47,933 nucleotides of DNA, taken from NCBI GenBank assembly GCA_903945605.1, contig CAJAWH010000133.1, positions 1-47,933 of the forward strand, in the 5' to 3' direction. Shown here piece after piece: positions 16,976 through 26,139 of the stretch (position 1 is its first letter; each line of letters opens with the position of its first letter). Source of the DNA: an uncultured Methylococcaceae bacterium (GTDB lineage Bacteria > Pseudomonadota > Gammaproteobacteria > Methylococcales > Methylomonadaceae). The notes under the pieces were generated by a model. It saw only the letters and a list, made by a program, of their open reading frames with translations, was not told the DNA's origin and made no database searches. Both the position numbers and the translations under genes were made by a program.

Positions 16976-18079
16976 ATGAAAAAAATCCTGATGATCACCT
17001 TGGCTTGCCTTGCCTTGTCCCCTATTGGCCATGTTTTTGCCAAAGGTGTCGATTTGCCTATCCGTCTGGCTTATCCGTTATTGGCAAAAGCGTTGGTTGG
17101 CCTGTTCTATACCAGTGAAGGGCACAGCGCCGAATTATGGCATGACCAACAGCATTGCAGTCATTTAAGGCTTGCAGACCCACGCATCAGCCAGCAAAGT
17201 GGGCAACTACGCATTTTAAACAACGTCAACGCCCATATTGGTGCAATGTTGGGTGGTCATTGTGTGGCTTTGATGCAATGGCATGGGACGCTGGAAACCT
17301 TACAAAAACCCACGCTGAGCAAAGACCGCTTAGTGCTTAGCCTGCCGGTGACCCAAGCCACCACTTACGACCAACAAGGCCACGCGCTAAAAATCGACCA
17401 GCTGGAAGCATTGCTGGACCGGCAAGCCAAGCCTTGGCTAGCCCAGTTGCAAATAAACCTTAACCAAGCGCGGGGCAATATTATCCAGACAATAGCCCCT
17501 TACCTGCCGCCCGAACGCGTGCCGGTATTGACAAGCGCAGTGGAATCGCTGGTTTTCACCCAGGTAGAGACCAACAGCACCGGTATTGTTATGGGCGTAA
17601 ATTTTAAAGTGCCCAAAACCGTGGCTGCATTGACTCCCGAAGCCCCTTTGACAGGGGTCGAGCTGGCGCAGTGGCAGAAACTTTGGGACAAATGGCATGA
17701 ATCCTATCTGCAAGCTATCAGTCACACGCCCCCAGATCGCCTGTCACCAGCATTGCAAAGTGCTTTGATTGATCAATTGGCCCGCGCCCAGAGTGCTTTC
17801 CAGGCTGGACTTGCCCAATATAATCCAGGTCAAGCGGATCCGGTACGGGTATTTTTTAGCGATGCTTGGCAACAACTGTCACCATTATTGAGCAATGCCA
17901 CCGATGGCTTGCCGGAATTGGACAGCTTGCATGCCCTTAGTTTGATTGCCGCCACCGACTTGTTGTATGCACTGGAAAGCCGTATGACCCCATTTGGCCT
18001 AAGCCTTTCATCAGACAGCTTAAGAAGGCTGGCACGAACCCTGCTTTCCAAAGACCAGCACGCAGCGGCGAAAATATAA
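16976..18079 (+). CDS. Exported protein of unknown function
   Basis: From ATG 16976 the product is 367 aa with a clear Sec signal peptide (MKKILMITLACLALSP, cleavage near VFA-KG at residue 23). The open frame extends to 16835, but the signal peptide fixes this start. The mature protein has two cysteines (in QQHCSH and GGHCVAL) about 40 residues apart that could form a disulfide, and a mixed alpha/beta composition with no repeat or membrane helix. I recognise no family. It is isolated, divergent from the Fae homologue and followed after 120 bp by the SNF2 helicase gene on the same strand. Confidence 0.75.
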   Translation: MKKILMITLACLALSPIGHVFAKGVDLPIRLAYPLLAKALVGLFYTSEGHSAELWHDQQHCSHLRLADPRISQQSGQLRILNNVNAHIGAMLGGHCVALMQWHGTLETLQKPTLSKDRLVLSLPVTQATTYDQQGHALKIDQLEALLDRQAKPWLAQLQINLNQARGNIIQTIAPYLPPERVPVLTSAVESLVFTQVETNSTGIVMGVNFKVPKTVAALTPEAPLTGVELAQWQKLWDKWHESYLQAISHTPPDRLSPALQSALIDQLARAQSAFQAGLAQYNPGQADPVRVFFSDAWQQLSPLLSNATDGLPELDSLHALSLIAATDLLYALESRMTPFGLSLSSDSLRRLARTLLSKDQHAAAKI

Positions 18080-18199
18080 TTGTCCCTGCACTCCCGCGAT
18101 CTGGCTATCGAAAGCAAGCCACCCAACCTTGGGCGATGCCTGATCCGTCTTATAACAATCGATGCATCCTAAAATTTAGTCGAAAACTAACTTACCGGC

Positions 18200-21100
18200 A
18201 TGACCCAACCTAAAAAACTTTTCAATACCGACATACGCGAAGAATGTGGTGACCGTGCTTTTGAGCATGGCAAACGCTATTATAATGAGGGCTTAGTGCT
18301 CAATTTGGCCATCAAAAGCGAAGGCACTTTATTTACCCAAATCAACGCCACAGTCAATGGCAGCGCCAGCACACCCTATAAGCAAAACATCCGCATTATA
18401 TGGCGGCCTGATCTTAGCTCGGCAGAAATTGAAGGCAGCTGCTCATGTCCAGTAGGCTACAATTGCAAACATGTCGTCGCTGTTTGCCTCAAATACCAAC
18501 ACGCTTTACAGGTATCACAAGCGCCCGGCTTGGACATGCAGTGCCTCGATTGGCTGACCGGATTCCATATTGCGCCAACACAGCCGAACACCACTTACCA
18601 AGAATTCATTGCTTACATTCTAAAACCCACCCAAAAACCGCAAGAGCTTGCCATTGAGTTCCTGATCACCAAGCCCAAAAAAACCGGTGGCCTCAGCAAA
18701 GGCCGTAAGACCACGCTGATCAACCTACGCTACAGCTACTCCTACATCACCTATATTCAGCCGCAAGACGAAGAGATTGCCAAACTACTGACGGCTTTCC
18801 TGTCCCCGTCGGGGGCGGTCAGTTTTTCCGGCAGCACCGGCTATATCGCCTTAAAAAAACTGCTGGAAACAGGCCGCTTATATTGGCAAGACTGTGAAGG
18901 CAAACCGCTAAAACAGGATGTCCCACGGCCTCTACAATACGACTGGCGGGAAACAACCGAAGGCAATTACTGTTTGGATGTCACCACCGAACCGCCCGCC
19001 CTGCTGCTGTTGACAGACCCTGTGTATTATCTCGACAGTGGAAAAGGCCAGATAGGGCTGGTCGAAATGGGGCGCATAACCCCCGCGCAATTGCAAAAAT
19101 TATTGTCCGCCCCGCCCGTGCCCAAGCATTATGCGGACGAATTTAGCCACCGGCTTACTGTGACAGTACCGGAACTGCATTTGCCCACACCCAAGCCAGT
19201 GACCCTGACCGACATTGATGGTGTGGCGGCCACCCCCTCCCTGCTTTTGTCAGGGGTATTGATGCACGGCAAACATTACCAGCATGTTATTGCCGTCAGG
19301 TTTCGCTATGGCGAATGGTTATGTCCGGTAACACAAGAAACCATCCATATCATCAAAAGTGAAGGCGGACTGATACGGCTGCACCGCGATATCCATTCCG
19401 AACAACAGGCCATCCAGCAACTACAGGCGTTTGGCTTTAGCCCGTTGCCCGAATCAGGCTTTAATGCCGACACTTTACTTTTGTATAGCCCCGGCGATAG
19501 CAACGGCGGTGACAATATCAGCCATTGGGCCCATTTTTTGCAGGACATCTTGCCCGAGCTAGAAACCGAAGGCTGGTTGGTGGGGCAAGACGATAACTTT
19601 TTGCTTAATTTCCAAAGCGTCCAGCATTGGGATGCCGAGATTAGCGACAGCCAAAATGACTGGTTTGAAATGAGTTTCAACATCACCATTGAGGGCAAGC
19701 CTTATCCCTTATTGCCGCTGATTATGCCTGTGCTGGAACGCTATAATGCCGATAACTTGCCGGAACGGCTTAATATTGCCTTGGGTAATCACCAGTATGT
19801 CAACCTGCCCAGTGACAAACTCAAGCCTTTCCTTGATATTTTGTACGAACTGTTTAATAGCCACAATGATTTTCAAGGAGATTCATTGCGCCTATCGCGT
19901 TTCAATGCCGCCAGCCTTGCTGACTTGGAAATGCACAACTATGGCCTGTTTTCCATCAATGGTGGCGAAGCGCTCAGGGAATTGGGGCGCAAACTAAAAA
20001 ACTTCTCCGGCATAGCCCATGTTGATTTGCCCGCCAACCTCAATGCCGAATTGCGCCAATACCAACAGCAGGGGTTGGACTGGCTGCAATTTCTGCGCGA
20101 ATACCAGTTTGGCGGCATTCTGGCTGATGATATGGGCTTGGGTAAGACCCTGCAAACGTTGGCCCATTTGCTGGTCGAGCTGCAACAAGGCCGCATGACC
20201 AAACCGTGCCTGATTATTGCCCCCACCAGCCTGATGAGCAACTGGCGACGCGAAGCCCATCGCTTCACCCCTGACATAAAAGTGCTTATCCTGCAAGGCA
20301 GCGAGCGTAAGCAGCTTTTCCACACCATCAAAGACCACCATATAGTTTTGACCACTTATCCATTGCTGCCCCGTGATGAAGACATACTGCTAGAACAGGA
20401 TTACCATTACCTGATTTTGGATGAGGCCCAATCCATAAAAAACCCCTTGTGCAAAGCCGCGCAAGTGGTGCGTCAAATCAAAACCCAGCACCGCCTATGC
20501 CTCACCGGCACACCCATGGAAAACCACTTGGGCGAACTATGGGCGCAGTTCGATTTTCTGATGCCGGGTTTTTTGGGCAATAACGCACATTTTAAAAAAC
20601 GCTACCGCACACCTATAGAAGTGCATGGCGACGACCAGCAGCGCAGCAGCTTGTCAAACCGGGTTGCCCCGTTTATGTTGCGCCGCCGTAAACAAGATGT
20701 GGTCACTGAATTGCCGCCGAAAACTGAAATTATCCGGTCTGTGCCATTGCACCCCAAACAAGCCGCTTTGTACGAAAGCATCCGCCTGACCATGGAGGAA
20801 AAAATTCGCCAGGCCATTGCCCAAAAAGGTTTGGCGCGTAGCCATATCACCATCTTGGATGCCCTGTTAAAACTACGGCAAACCTGTTGCGACCCCCGCA
20901 CCCTATCGCTTAAAGAAGCACAAAAAGTCAATGAATCCGCCAAACTTGATTTGCTCATGGAGATATTGCCGGAACAGCTAGAAGAAGGCCGGCGTATTTT
21001 ATTGTTTTCACAATTCACCCGCATGTTGGCCTTGATTGAAGCTGAACTGAAAAGCCGTAACATTGGCTACAGCAAACTGACCGGACAAACCCGCAAACGT

Positions 21101-21451
21101 GACGAAGCCATAGACTTGTTCAAAAGCGGGGCGGTTGATGTGTTCTTGATCAGCCTAAAAGCGGGCGGCGTGGGCCTCAACTTGACCGAAGCGGACACCG
21201 TCATCATTTACGACCCTTGGTGGAATCCCGCCACCGAAAACCAAGCCACCGACCGCAGCCACCGTATTGGCCAAGATAAGCCGGTGTTTGTCTATAAGCT
21301 GATTACTGAAAATACTGTAGAAGAAAAAATTCTCGCCATGCAAGAACGCAAGCGTGATCTGGCGGACAGCATCTACCAAGACGGCAACAGCCAAGAAGGC
21401 ATTAAATTGACAGCAGACGACCTGACCGCCTTGTTTGAACCTTTGACGTGA
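18200..21451 (+). CDS. SWIM zinc-finger SNF2-family helicase
   Basis: A large 1083-aa protein. An N-terminal SWIM zinc finger CSCPVGYNCKH (Cys81, Cys83, Cys89, His91) is followed by about 500 residues of bacterial SNF2-associated region. The SF2 ATPase core has motif I DDMGLGKT (near 640), motif II LDEAQ (near 735), motif III LTGTPMEN and, in the helicase C domain, LISLKAGGVGLNLTEAD and DRSHRIGQ. Such proteins are ATP-driven DNA translocases thought to remodel protein-DNA complexes. The DEAQ form of motif II differs from the DEAH common in eukaryotic SNF2. No restriction or modification gene is adjacent, so defence context is not supported. Confidence 0.93.
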   Translation: MTQPKKLFNTDIREECGDRAFEHGKRYYNEGLVLNLAIKSEGTLFTQINATVNGSASTPYKQNIRIIWRPDLSSAEIEGSCSCPVGYNCKHVVAVCLKYQHALQVSQAPGLDMQCLDWLTGFHIAPTQPNTTYQEFIAYILKPTQKPQELAIEFLITKPKKTGGLSKGRKTTLINLRYSYSYITYIQPQDEEIAKLLTAFLSPSGAVSFSGSTGYIALKKLLETGRLYWQDCEGKPLKQDVPRPLQYDWRETTEGNYCLDVTTEPPALLLLTDPVYYLDSGKGQIGLVEMGRITPAQLQKLLSAPPVPKHYADEFSHRLTVTVPELHLPTPKPVTLTDIDGVAATPSLLLSGVLMHGKHYQHVIAVRFRYGEWLCPVTQETIHIIKSEGGLIRLHRDIHSEQQAIQQLQAFGFSPLPESGFNADTLLLYSPGDSNGGDNISHWAHFLQDILPELETEGWLVGQDDNFLLNFQSVQHWDAEISDSQNDWFEMSFNITIEGKPYPLLPLIMPVLERYNADNLPERLNIALGNHQYVNLPSDKLKPFLDILYELFNSHNDFQGDSLRLSRFNAASLADLEMHNYGLFSINGGEALRELGRKLKNFSGIAHVDLPANLNAELRQYQQQGLDWLQFLREYQFGGILADDMGLGKTLQTLAHLLVELQQGRMTKPCLIIAPTSLMSNWRREAHRFTPDIKVLILQGSERKQLFHTIKDHHIVLTTYPLLPRDEDILLEQDYHYLILDEAQSIKNPLCKAAQVVRQIKTQHRLCLTGTPMENHLGELWAQFDFLMPGFLGNNAHFKKRYRTPIEVHGDDQQRSSLSNRVAPFMLRRRKQDVVTELPPKTEIIRSVPLHPKQAALYESIRLTMEEKIRQAIAQKGLARSHITILDALLKLRQTCCDPRTLSLKEAQKVNESAKLDLLMEILPEQLEEGRRILLFSQFTRMLALIEAELKSRNIGYSKLTGQTRKRDEAIDLFKSGAVDVFLISLKAGGVGLNLTEADTVIIYDPWWNPATENQATDRSHRIGQDKPVFVYKLITENTVEEKILAMQERKRDLADSIYQDGNSQEGIKLTADDLTALFEPLT

Positions 21452-21654
21452 CCGCTATGTTATCCGGCAAAATTTGCCCGCAGTACAGAGGGGGCAGGAG
21501 CGGCCATTGATGCCGACACCCCCCCTTAAACCTAACAGGCCCAAGCAACACTATCGCCCCTTTATGACCCGCCGATAGTTGGATACAATTTTTGATTTAA
21601 CAACCACATAAATTTCAGCACGACGTTGAACCTGCCTCTATAAACCATCAGATA

Positions 21655-23427
21655 ATGCTAAACATAATTCAGCACATAGTCATGCCCAATCTTACCTTTG
21701 GCGCACCAGAAAACATGTATGCCAGGACTTTTAACCGTAAAGTGCTTGTGCTTTTAAGTGATAAGAGGCTAATTTTCAAAGCCGGTGGGGAAGCTCAGTT
21801 CGATACTTTTTTTAATAGCTTAAGCGTAGGCGTTTGGAAAAAGCACTGTAACTTACAAGACCTTCATCTGGTCATCCAAGGCAGCGGAAGATTTCTTCTG
21901 CGTTGTGGGCTAAACCGTATCGGCATCCCCCCAAGATGGGTTTATGACCAAATTATTGATTTACAAGAAGATAAAGACACCATTGTGGGGCTCAATTGTT
22001 GGCAACAACTGGTGGATGGCATGTTGTTTTTTAATCTCGTCGCATTAGGGGATGGCGTAGTTACTGGCGGTTATTATGCAACCACAACGCCCCCTGTCAA
22101 TCCGATCAAACTGGGTATTGTGATCACCCATTTTAACCGCAAGCAATATGTATTGCCTGCCATTACCCGTGTACGCGAACAATTACTGGACGACCCCCGC
22201 TATCAAGATAATATCGGCCTCACCGTTATTGATAACTCACAAAACATCAGCAGAGACGAGGCCCAAGGCATCACTCTAATTCCCAATAACAACCTCGGTG
22301 GCTCCGGCGGCTTTACTCGGGGCTTGCTGCACCTAAAAGACGAAGGTTCATTTACCCATTGCCTGTTCATGGATGACGATGCCTCCTGCGAAGTGGAATC
22401 TATCCGGCGCTGTTACCATCTGCTTCAATTCGCGGTAACCGAACGGTTTGCCGTTTCTGGTGTGCTGATGCGGGAACTGGAACCTTATCGGTTGCATGAA
22501 AAGGGCGGGGCTTTTGCCAAAGGTGGGCGGCCTCTTAAAGAAGGGCTGGATTTACAACTGGTTGACCATCTTCTGTACGCCGAAGTGGAGGACATTAAGA
22601 CAGATTACGGTGCGTGGTGGTTTTTTGCATTTAATATTAACGAGGTGCAGAACCTTGCCTTTCCTTTCTTTGTGCGGGGAGATGACATTCAATTTAGTAT
22701 GCAAAACGATTTTTCAATTTGCACCCTCAATGGTGTTGGTTGCTGGGGGGATGATTTCTGGTACAAAGAAAGCCCACTGACAAGATATCTCAGTACCCGG
22801 TCAAACCTTTTGTTGATGCTGGTATTTGGCAAAGTTGAACGCCCCGCCCTGTTAAAAGCTATCTGTAAAGTGTTTTTTGACTCGCTGTATTCTTATAACT
22901 ACGCATCAGCCAAAGCGGCAAGGCTGGCGTTACAACACTTTTGTCTTGGCCCACAATTCTGGCTGGACAACATGGATATGGGGCTTATCCGCACGGAGAT
23001 TGCCGGATTTGCCGGGCCAGAAAAACTGGAACAAATCAACAAGGCAGGTTTGAATATCAAACACCCTAAAAATCCTCATAAAAAGGAAAAAAAATTACAT
23101 AAATTTTTACGGAATATCACCCTTAACGGAATATTGCTGCCTTCTTTTATGCTAAAAAACAAAATAATGCTGCAGCCTAAGCATTATAAGGCATCATTTA
23201 AAGACATATTCCTTTATAAGAAAGTCTTGTATGAATACGAGCCAACTGGGCAAGGTTACTTTGCCGTACAGGACAAAAAACAGTTCTTTGCCGAGTACTT
23301 TGCTTTTATCCAACAACTGTTTTTGTTCGCCAAACGGTACGATGCCATTCAGCAGGAATATCAAAAGGCCATGCAGGAAATGACCAGTGAAGCATTTTGG
23401 CGGGATATTTACCGCGACAAAAAATAA
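21655..23427 (+). CDS. GlfT2-like family 2 glycosyltransferase
   Basis: A 590-aa protein. An N-terminal beta-rich domain (about 1-155) precedes a GT-A domain beginning LGIVITHFNRK. It has the donor-loop motif NNNLGGSGGF (about 216-225), a DDD metal-binding triad in LFMDDDAS (about 239-246), and a later AWWFFAF segment (near 318-324). The N-terminal sandwich followed by GGSGG and DDD is characteristic of galactofuranosyltransferases related to mycobacterial GlfT2, which extend galactan using UDP-galactofuranose. Acceptor and donor here are unproved. The C-terminal region (about 470-590) is helical and lysine-rich. There is no signal peptide. No glf (UDP-galactopyranose mutase) gene or polysaccharide locus is adjacent, so it stands alone. 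Confidence 0.8.
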   Translation: MLNIIQHIVMPNLTFGAPENMYARTFNRKVLVLLSDKRLIFKAGGEAQFDTFFNSLSVGVWKKHCNLQDLHLVIQGSGRFLLRCGLNRIGIPPRWVYDQIIDLQEDKDTIVGLNCWQQLVDGMLFFNLVALGDGVVTGGYYATTTPPVNPIKLGIVITHFNRKQYVLPAITRVREQLLDDPRYQDNIGLTVIDNSQNISRDEAQGITLIPNNNLGGSGGFTRGLLHLKDEGSFTHCLFMDDDASCEVESIRRCYHLLQFAVTERFAVSGVLMRELEPYRLHEKGGAFAKGGRPLKEGLDLQLVDHLLYAEVEDIKTDYGAWWFFAFNINEVQNLAFPFFVRGDDIQFSMQNDFSICTLNGVGCWGDDFWYKESPLTRYLSTRSNLLLMLVFGKVERPALLKAICKVFFDSLYSYNYASAKAARLALQHFCLGPQFWLDNMDMGLIRTEIAGFAGPEKLEQINKAGLNIKHPKNPHKKEKKLHKFLRNITLNGILLPSFMLKNKIMLQPKHYKASFKDIFLYKKVLYEYEPTGQGYFAVQDKKQFFAEYFAFIQQLFLFAKRYDAIQQEYQKAMQEMTSEAFWRDIYRDKK

Positions 23428-23477
23428 GCGAATAGGATTAGCAATCGGCGTAGGGTCATTATCAAACCGTATTGAAA

Positions 23478-23506
23478 TGGGGCGGGGCATTTAGAACCCG
23501 CCCCCA
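23478..23506. terminator. GC-rich hairpin at the convergent glycosyltransferase/nif11 ends
   Basis: TGGGGCGGG (23478-23486) pairs with CCCGCCCCCA (23497-23506), with one bulged C. It lies between two converging stops (23427 and 23517). On the minus strand a short TTTCAAT follows. It probably ends the long nifH operon and the glycosyltransferase gene. Confidence 0.6.
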
Positions 23507-23516
23507 TAGCAAAGCA

Positions 23517-23735
23517 TCAAACCCGCAATAATGCCTTAGCCATACGTTCGGACAATTGTTCTTCAACAAATTGTGGTTCGTTGGGCGGGTACAGTTCCAC
23601 TTCATCCAGTTCGAAACCGTATTCTTTGCCTAGGGTTATCAGTTCCCTGATTTTCTGTACAGCCAGCAGTTTTTCTTTCAGTTCAGGGTCTGTTTTGGCC
23701 TGTTCGGAAAAAGCTTTGATTTGGGCGATAGCCAT
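23517..23735 (-). CDS. Nif11-type small protein at the end of the nifH operon
   Basis: A 72-aa protein starting at ATG 23735 with AGGAG eight bases upstream; the frame extends to 23825 without a better start. The sequence MAIAQIKAFSEQAKTD with a following PELKEKLLA resembles the Nif11 domain, a helical family found in nitrogen-fixation loci and as leader domain of some RiPP precursors. It lacks a Gly-Gly or Gly-Ala cleavage site and a cysteine-rich core, so it does not look like a RiPP precursor. It is last in the nif cluster, separated from the previous gene by a palindromic repeat. Function unknown. Confidence 0.65.
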   Translation of the reverse strand: MAIAQIKAFSEQAKTDPELKEKLLAVQKIRELITLGKEYGFELDEVELYPPNEPQFVEEQLSERMAKALLRV

Positions 23736-23836
23736 GATGTTGCTCCTTTGTTTAGTGCTTTGCGGGTTGGTTGGCAAAGCGATTAGTGAAAAATTAATGT
23801 TGGCTGATGTTATGCACAGAGCCATTTGTTTCAGGC

Positions 23837-23882
23837 GGGGCTTCGACTACGCTCAGCCAACGTGCGGCTAAGCTCAGCCGAA
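23837..23882. repeat. Palindromic intergenic repeat, copy 1
   Basis: GGGGCTTCGACTACGCTCAG at 23837 and onward, then GGCTAAGCTCAGCCGAAG to 23882, form an imperfect inverted repeat (14 of 18 positions in the core) around AACGTGC. The left arm is nearly the same as that of the repeat at 45161-45246 (shared GGGGCTTCG, CT and CTCAGCCAAC). It lies between the 327-aa gene and nif11. Confidence 0.7.
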
Positions 23883-23965
23883 GTGCTGCGTAGCATCAGT
23901 TATTTAGCACTTAGCCTGATAGCGGGCATGGGCCTCCCCTACCCAGTCAGTCCCTTTGCGTAATT

Positions 23966-24949
23966 TCAGATGCTATACGGTGATGCAATCCAATCGTTCA
24001 GTATGGCTGCATCCCGTTCCGGCAAATACGAAAATTCCCCGCTCAAATCTTTGTAAACGGCAACGCCGCAATGGGCTGTTACGCCTATGCCTTTGAGCAG
24101 GTAAAAATACCAAGCCATCGGATAACCGGCTTGGCGGTCAAAACGGGTCAGCAGGTTGTGCAGTGGCAGCCCTTTTTTGCCCTGCAGGTCGTCTAATTGT
24201 GCAATGTTCTTGGTTTGGGTGTTGATCAGTTCCACGTTGATTTGCTGTTCGCCAAAACGACCGGTATGGCGGAACGGGCGGACAATCCAATCTTCCGAAA
24301 GGGCTTTTTTTTGTCCTGCACTACTACGGTTCCAATCATCCATAAAGCGTTGTACCGGATGCCGGTCGGGATGATGCCCATTGAGTTCCGCCATAAACAC
24401 TGCCACGTCGGTTTTGCGCCGATAGGCATAACGTGCCGTGCCGATATTAAAGGGATCGATACATTCTGGGTCGAGCGGATCGATGAACTCTTCCAAATCT
24501 TCCGGTGGTTGCTTGGGATTGACCAGCAAGCGGTCGGACACTTCACGGATTTTGTCGATGTCCAGTTGGATGAAATCTTCCGCCCCGGCTCCGGTTTGAA
24601 TAACAAAATGCAAGGTGTTGCCGGTTTGCCGCGTGGCGATCAGTTGCTGTGCTTGGGTGTGGTCAATCAGTGCTTGTAAGTCTTTGCCGCAACCAATGTA
24701 GGTGCGTTCGGCCCATTCCACCAAATCATTGGCGATGCGGTTGCCGTGCATATCCACAATACCACCCAACCGATACCATTCGCTGCCGGTGCGTGCCAAA
24801 CGCACCGGATAGTCAGGGATTAGGGCTTGAATTTTGGCCAGCAACGCTTCATTGCCAGCTGCCGGTACGGTGGTTTTGCACAGTTTGGCCAATTGCTGGC
24901 CGTCCAAGGCCGTGGTACTGGCGCAGGGTTGTATAGATGAGCTTGTCAT
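23966..24949 (-). CDS. Nif-cluster protein of 327 aa, unknown
   Basis: A soluble 327-aa protein with no signal or membrane helix. The start ATG 24949 overlaps the LRV gene stop (TAATG), so it is translationally coupled to it. Visible features: RTGSEWYRLGGIVDMHG (53-69), an acidic central stretch (PPEDLEEFIDPLDPECIDP, about 148-166), and an aromatic C-terminus (YPMAWYFYLLKGIGV). There are four cysteines with no cluster-binding spacing. I do not recognise a family. Position in a NifA-driven transcript next to an Fe-S repeat protein suggests a nitrogenase-related role only by context. Confidence 0.8.
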   Translation of the reverse strand: MTSSSIQPCASTTALDGQQLAKLCKTTVPAAGNEALLAKIQALIPDYPVRLARTGSEWYRLGGIVDMHGNRIANDLVEWAERTYIGCGKDLQALIDHTQAQQLIATRQTGNTLHFVIQTGAGAEDFIQLDIDKIREVSDRLLVNPKQPPEDLEEFIDPLDPECIDPFNIGTARYAYRRKTDVAVFMAELNGHHPDRHPVQRFMDDWNRSSAGQKKALSEDWIVRPFRHTGRFGEQQINVELINTQTKNIAQLDDLQGKKGLPLHNLLTRFDRQAGYPMAWYFYLLKGIGVTAHCGVAVYKDLSGEFSYLPERDAAILNDWIASPYSI

Positions 24950-25722
24950 TAGCGGATGTCCGGTGTCTGTAGGGGGCTGGCGAGACGTGCCACAACCGCG
25001 GCTTGCACGTCCGGTTCTGGATCATCAGGAAAGTCGCGTAGCGCGTCGGCAGGCACACGTTGCACAGCAGTGTAACGCACCACCCAATCAGGGTCGTGCA
25101 ATAAGGCAACGGCTTCCTCGGGGTCAATACGCTCGGCAATAATCCGGCGCACTTCGGGCGCTTCGTCATGTGCCATTAAAGCTAAGCTAACATCCGGCAA
25201 ACGTTCGGCGACGATTTTACGCACCGCCATGTCGGGGTCGCGGATTAAACGGAACAGACGGCCTTGCGGTAATCGTCGGGCGACGGTGAGGCGCACGATA
25301 TAGTCGGCATCATCTGCCAGTTGTTCCAGTTGCTCGGCTGGGATGCGGTCTGCCACGGTCATGCGCACTTCACGGTCAGTGTCGTTGATGAGCGTGCCCA
25401 GTTGCGTGGCAGGCAAGCGGTAGGCCACAGCGCGGCGCACCACTTCGTCTTCATCGTTGACCAACTCCAATAGGGCTTTTTGCGGCGCGTAACGCACCGC
25501 AATAGCCCGCCGCTCCCAGAACGGGTCATGCAGATAATGTTCTGCGTAGGCGGGGTTAATGCGCAAGAAACGGTCTATTTGCCGCCCGCTGGTGGCGGTG
25601 ATGCAGGTGTCGCCGGGCATACAGCGCCCCATCAGCAAGGTTTTGCCGCGAAAGGGACACTGGCTACAATCGGCAATGGGCAGGGTGACAGTGTTGTCTT
25701 GAAAATTGTCTTGAACGGACAT
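24949..25722 (-). CDS. Leucine-rich-repeat-variant (LRV) protein with N-terminal [4Fe-4S] motif
   Basis: A 257-aa protein. The N-terminal segment has four cysteines (Cys19, Cys22, Cys34, Cys40) spaced C-x2-C-x11-C-x5-C. About eight repeats of some 24 residues follow from residue 65, of the form (D/E)xxxxVRRxVAxRLPxxxLxxLxxD. This matches the Azotobacter vinelandii LRV protein, whose crystal structure shows a repeat superhelix and which carries a [4Fe-4S] cluster at the N-terminus; its function is unknown. The curved repeat surface is a likely protein- or nucleic-acid-binding face. It lies between the DUF6129-like gene and the 327-aa gene in the nifH operon. Confidence 0.9.
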   Translation of the reverse strand: MSVQDNFQDNTVTLPIADCSQCPFRGKTLLMGRCMPGDTCITATSGRQIDRFLRINPAYAEHYLHDPFWERRAIAVRYAPQKALLELVNDEDEVVRRAVAYRLPATQLGTLINDTDREVRMTVADRIPAEQLEQLADDADYIVRLTVARRLPQGRLFRLIRDPDMAVRKIVAERLPDVSLALMAHDEAPEVRRIIAERIDPEEAVALLHDPDWVVRYTAVQRVPADALRDFPDDPEPDVQAAVVARLASPLQTPDIR

Positions 25723-25734
25723 AGCTAATTCCGT

Positions 25735-26001
25735 TTATTCAGGGATAATTTCAGCAACAACAACACCTGTTGCGTTTGCCAAATCGGAGGTCAAACACAG
25801 GCAATGCTCGCGCCCATCGATCAGGTACAGGTTAAAGGCTTCCTGTTCCAGTATGGGTGTATGGTTGGGCAGGTCGTCATCCATACAATAGGTGAAGTGC
25901 ATGGGGGGGTGGCTTTGCCTAAGCAAGGATACCGTTTCATCACTTAAGCCCGCTTGGTTGACGGTGTTTGCTATTGCTTGGAGTTGTTCGTTGGTTATCA
26001 T
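25735..26001 (-). CDS. Small nif-cluster protein (DUF6129-like)
   Basis: An 88-aa protein starting at ATG 26001 (AGAGGAATTAGG upstream); the in-frame extension to 26085 has no such site. The sequence shows a helical N-terminus (TNEQLQAIANTVNQAGL) followed by RQSHPPMHFTYCMDDD and a beta-rich end (FNLYLIDGREHCLCLTSD). Histidines and three cysteines are present but in no known metal-binding spacing. I believe this is the family labelled DUF6129 and found near nif genes, but that name is from memory. It is followed by the LRV gene after 12 bp. Confidence 0.7.
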   Translation of the reverse strand: MITNEQLQAIANTVNQAGLSDETVSLLRQSHPPMHFTYCMDDDLPNHTPILEQEAFNLYLIDGREHCLCLTSDLANATGVVVAEIIPE

Positions 26002-26098
26002 CCTAATTCCTCTTAATTGTTTCAATGCCAAACCTAAAACAAAAAACGGCTGTAACGATAGTCGGGGTTTAAAAGGTTTGTCCAATGACCAATACCAT

Positions 26099-26129
26099 TA
26101 CGGTGGGCAAAACACTGCTGCCCACCGTA
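26099..26129. other. Strong intercistronic hairpin between nifY and the DUF6129-like gene
   Basis: TACGGTGGGCA (26099-26109) pairs perfectly with TGCCCACCGTA (26119-26129) around a 9-nt loop. It lies eleven bases after the nifY stop on the transcribed strand. No T-tract follows on the minus strand, so it is more likely an mRNA-stabilising or processing element, or a leaky terminator, than a full terminator. Confidence 0.65.
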
Positions 26130-26139
26130 TCGATACGTA

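Noticed and set aside
18200-21451. SNF2 helicase as part of a defence island
   Set aside because: No methyltransferase, nuclease or other defence gene adjoins it; SWIM-SNF2 proteins are common chromosomal genes.
23517-23735. Nif11 protein as a RiPP precursor
   Set aside because: It has no double-glycine-type cleavage site, no Cys/Ser/Thr-rich core and no modification enzyme nearby.
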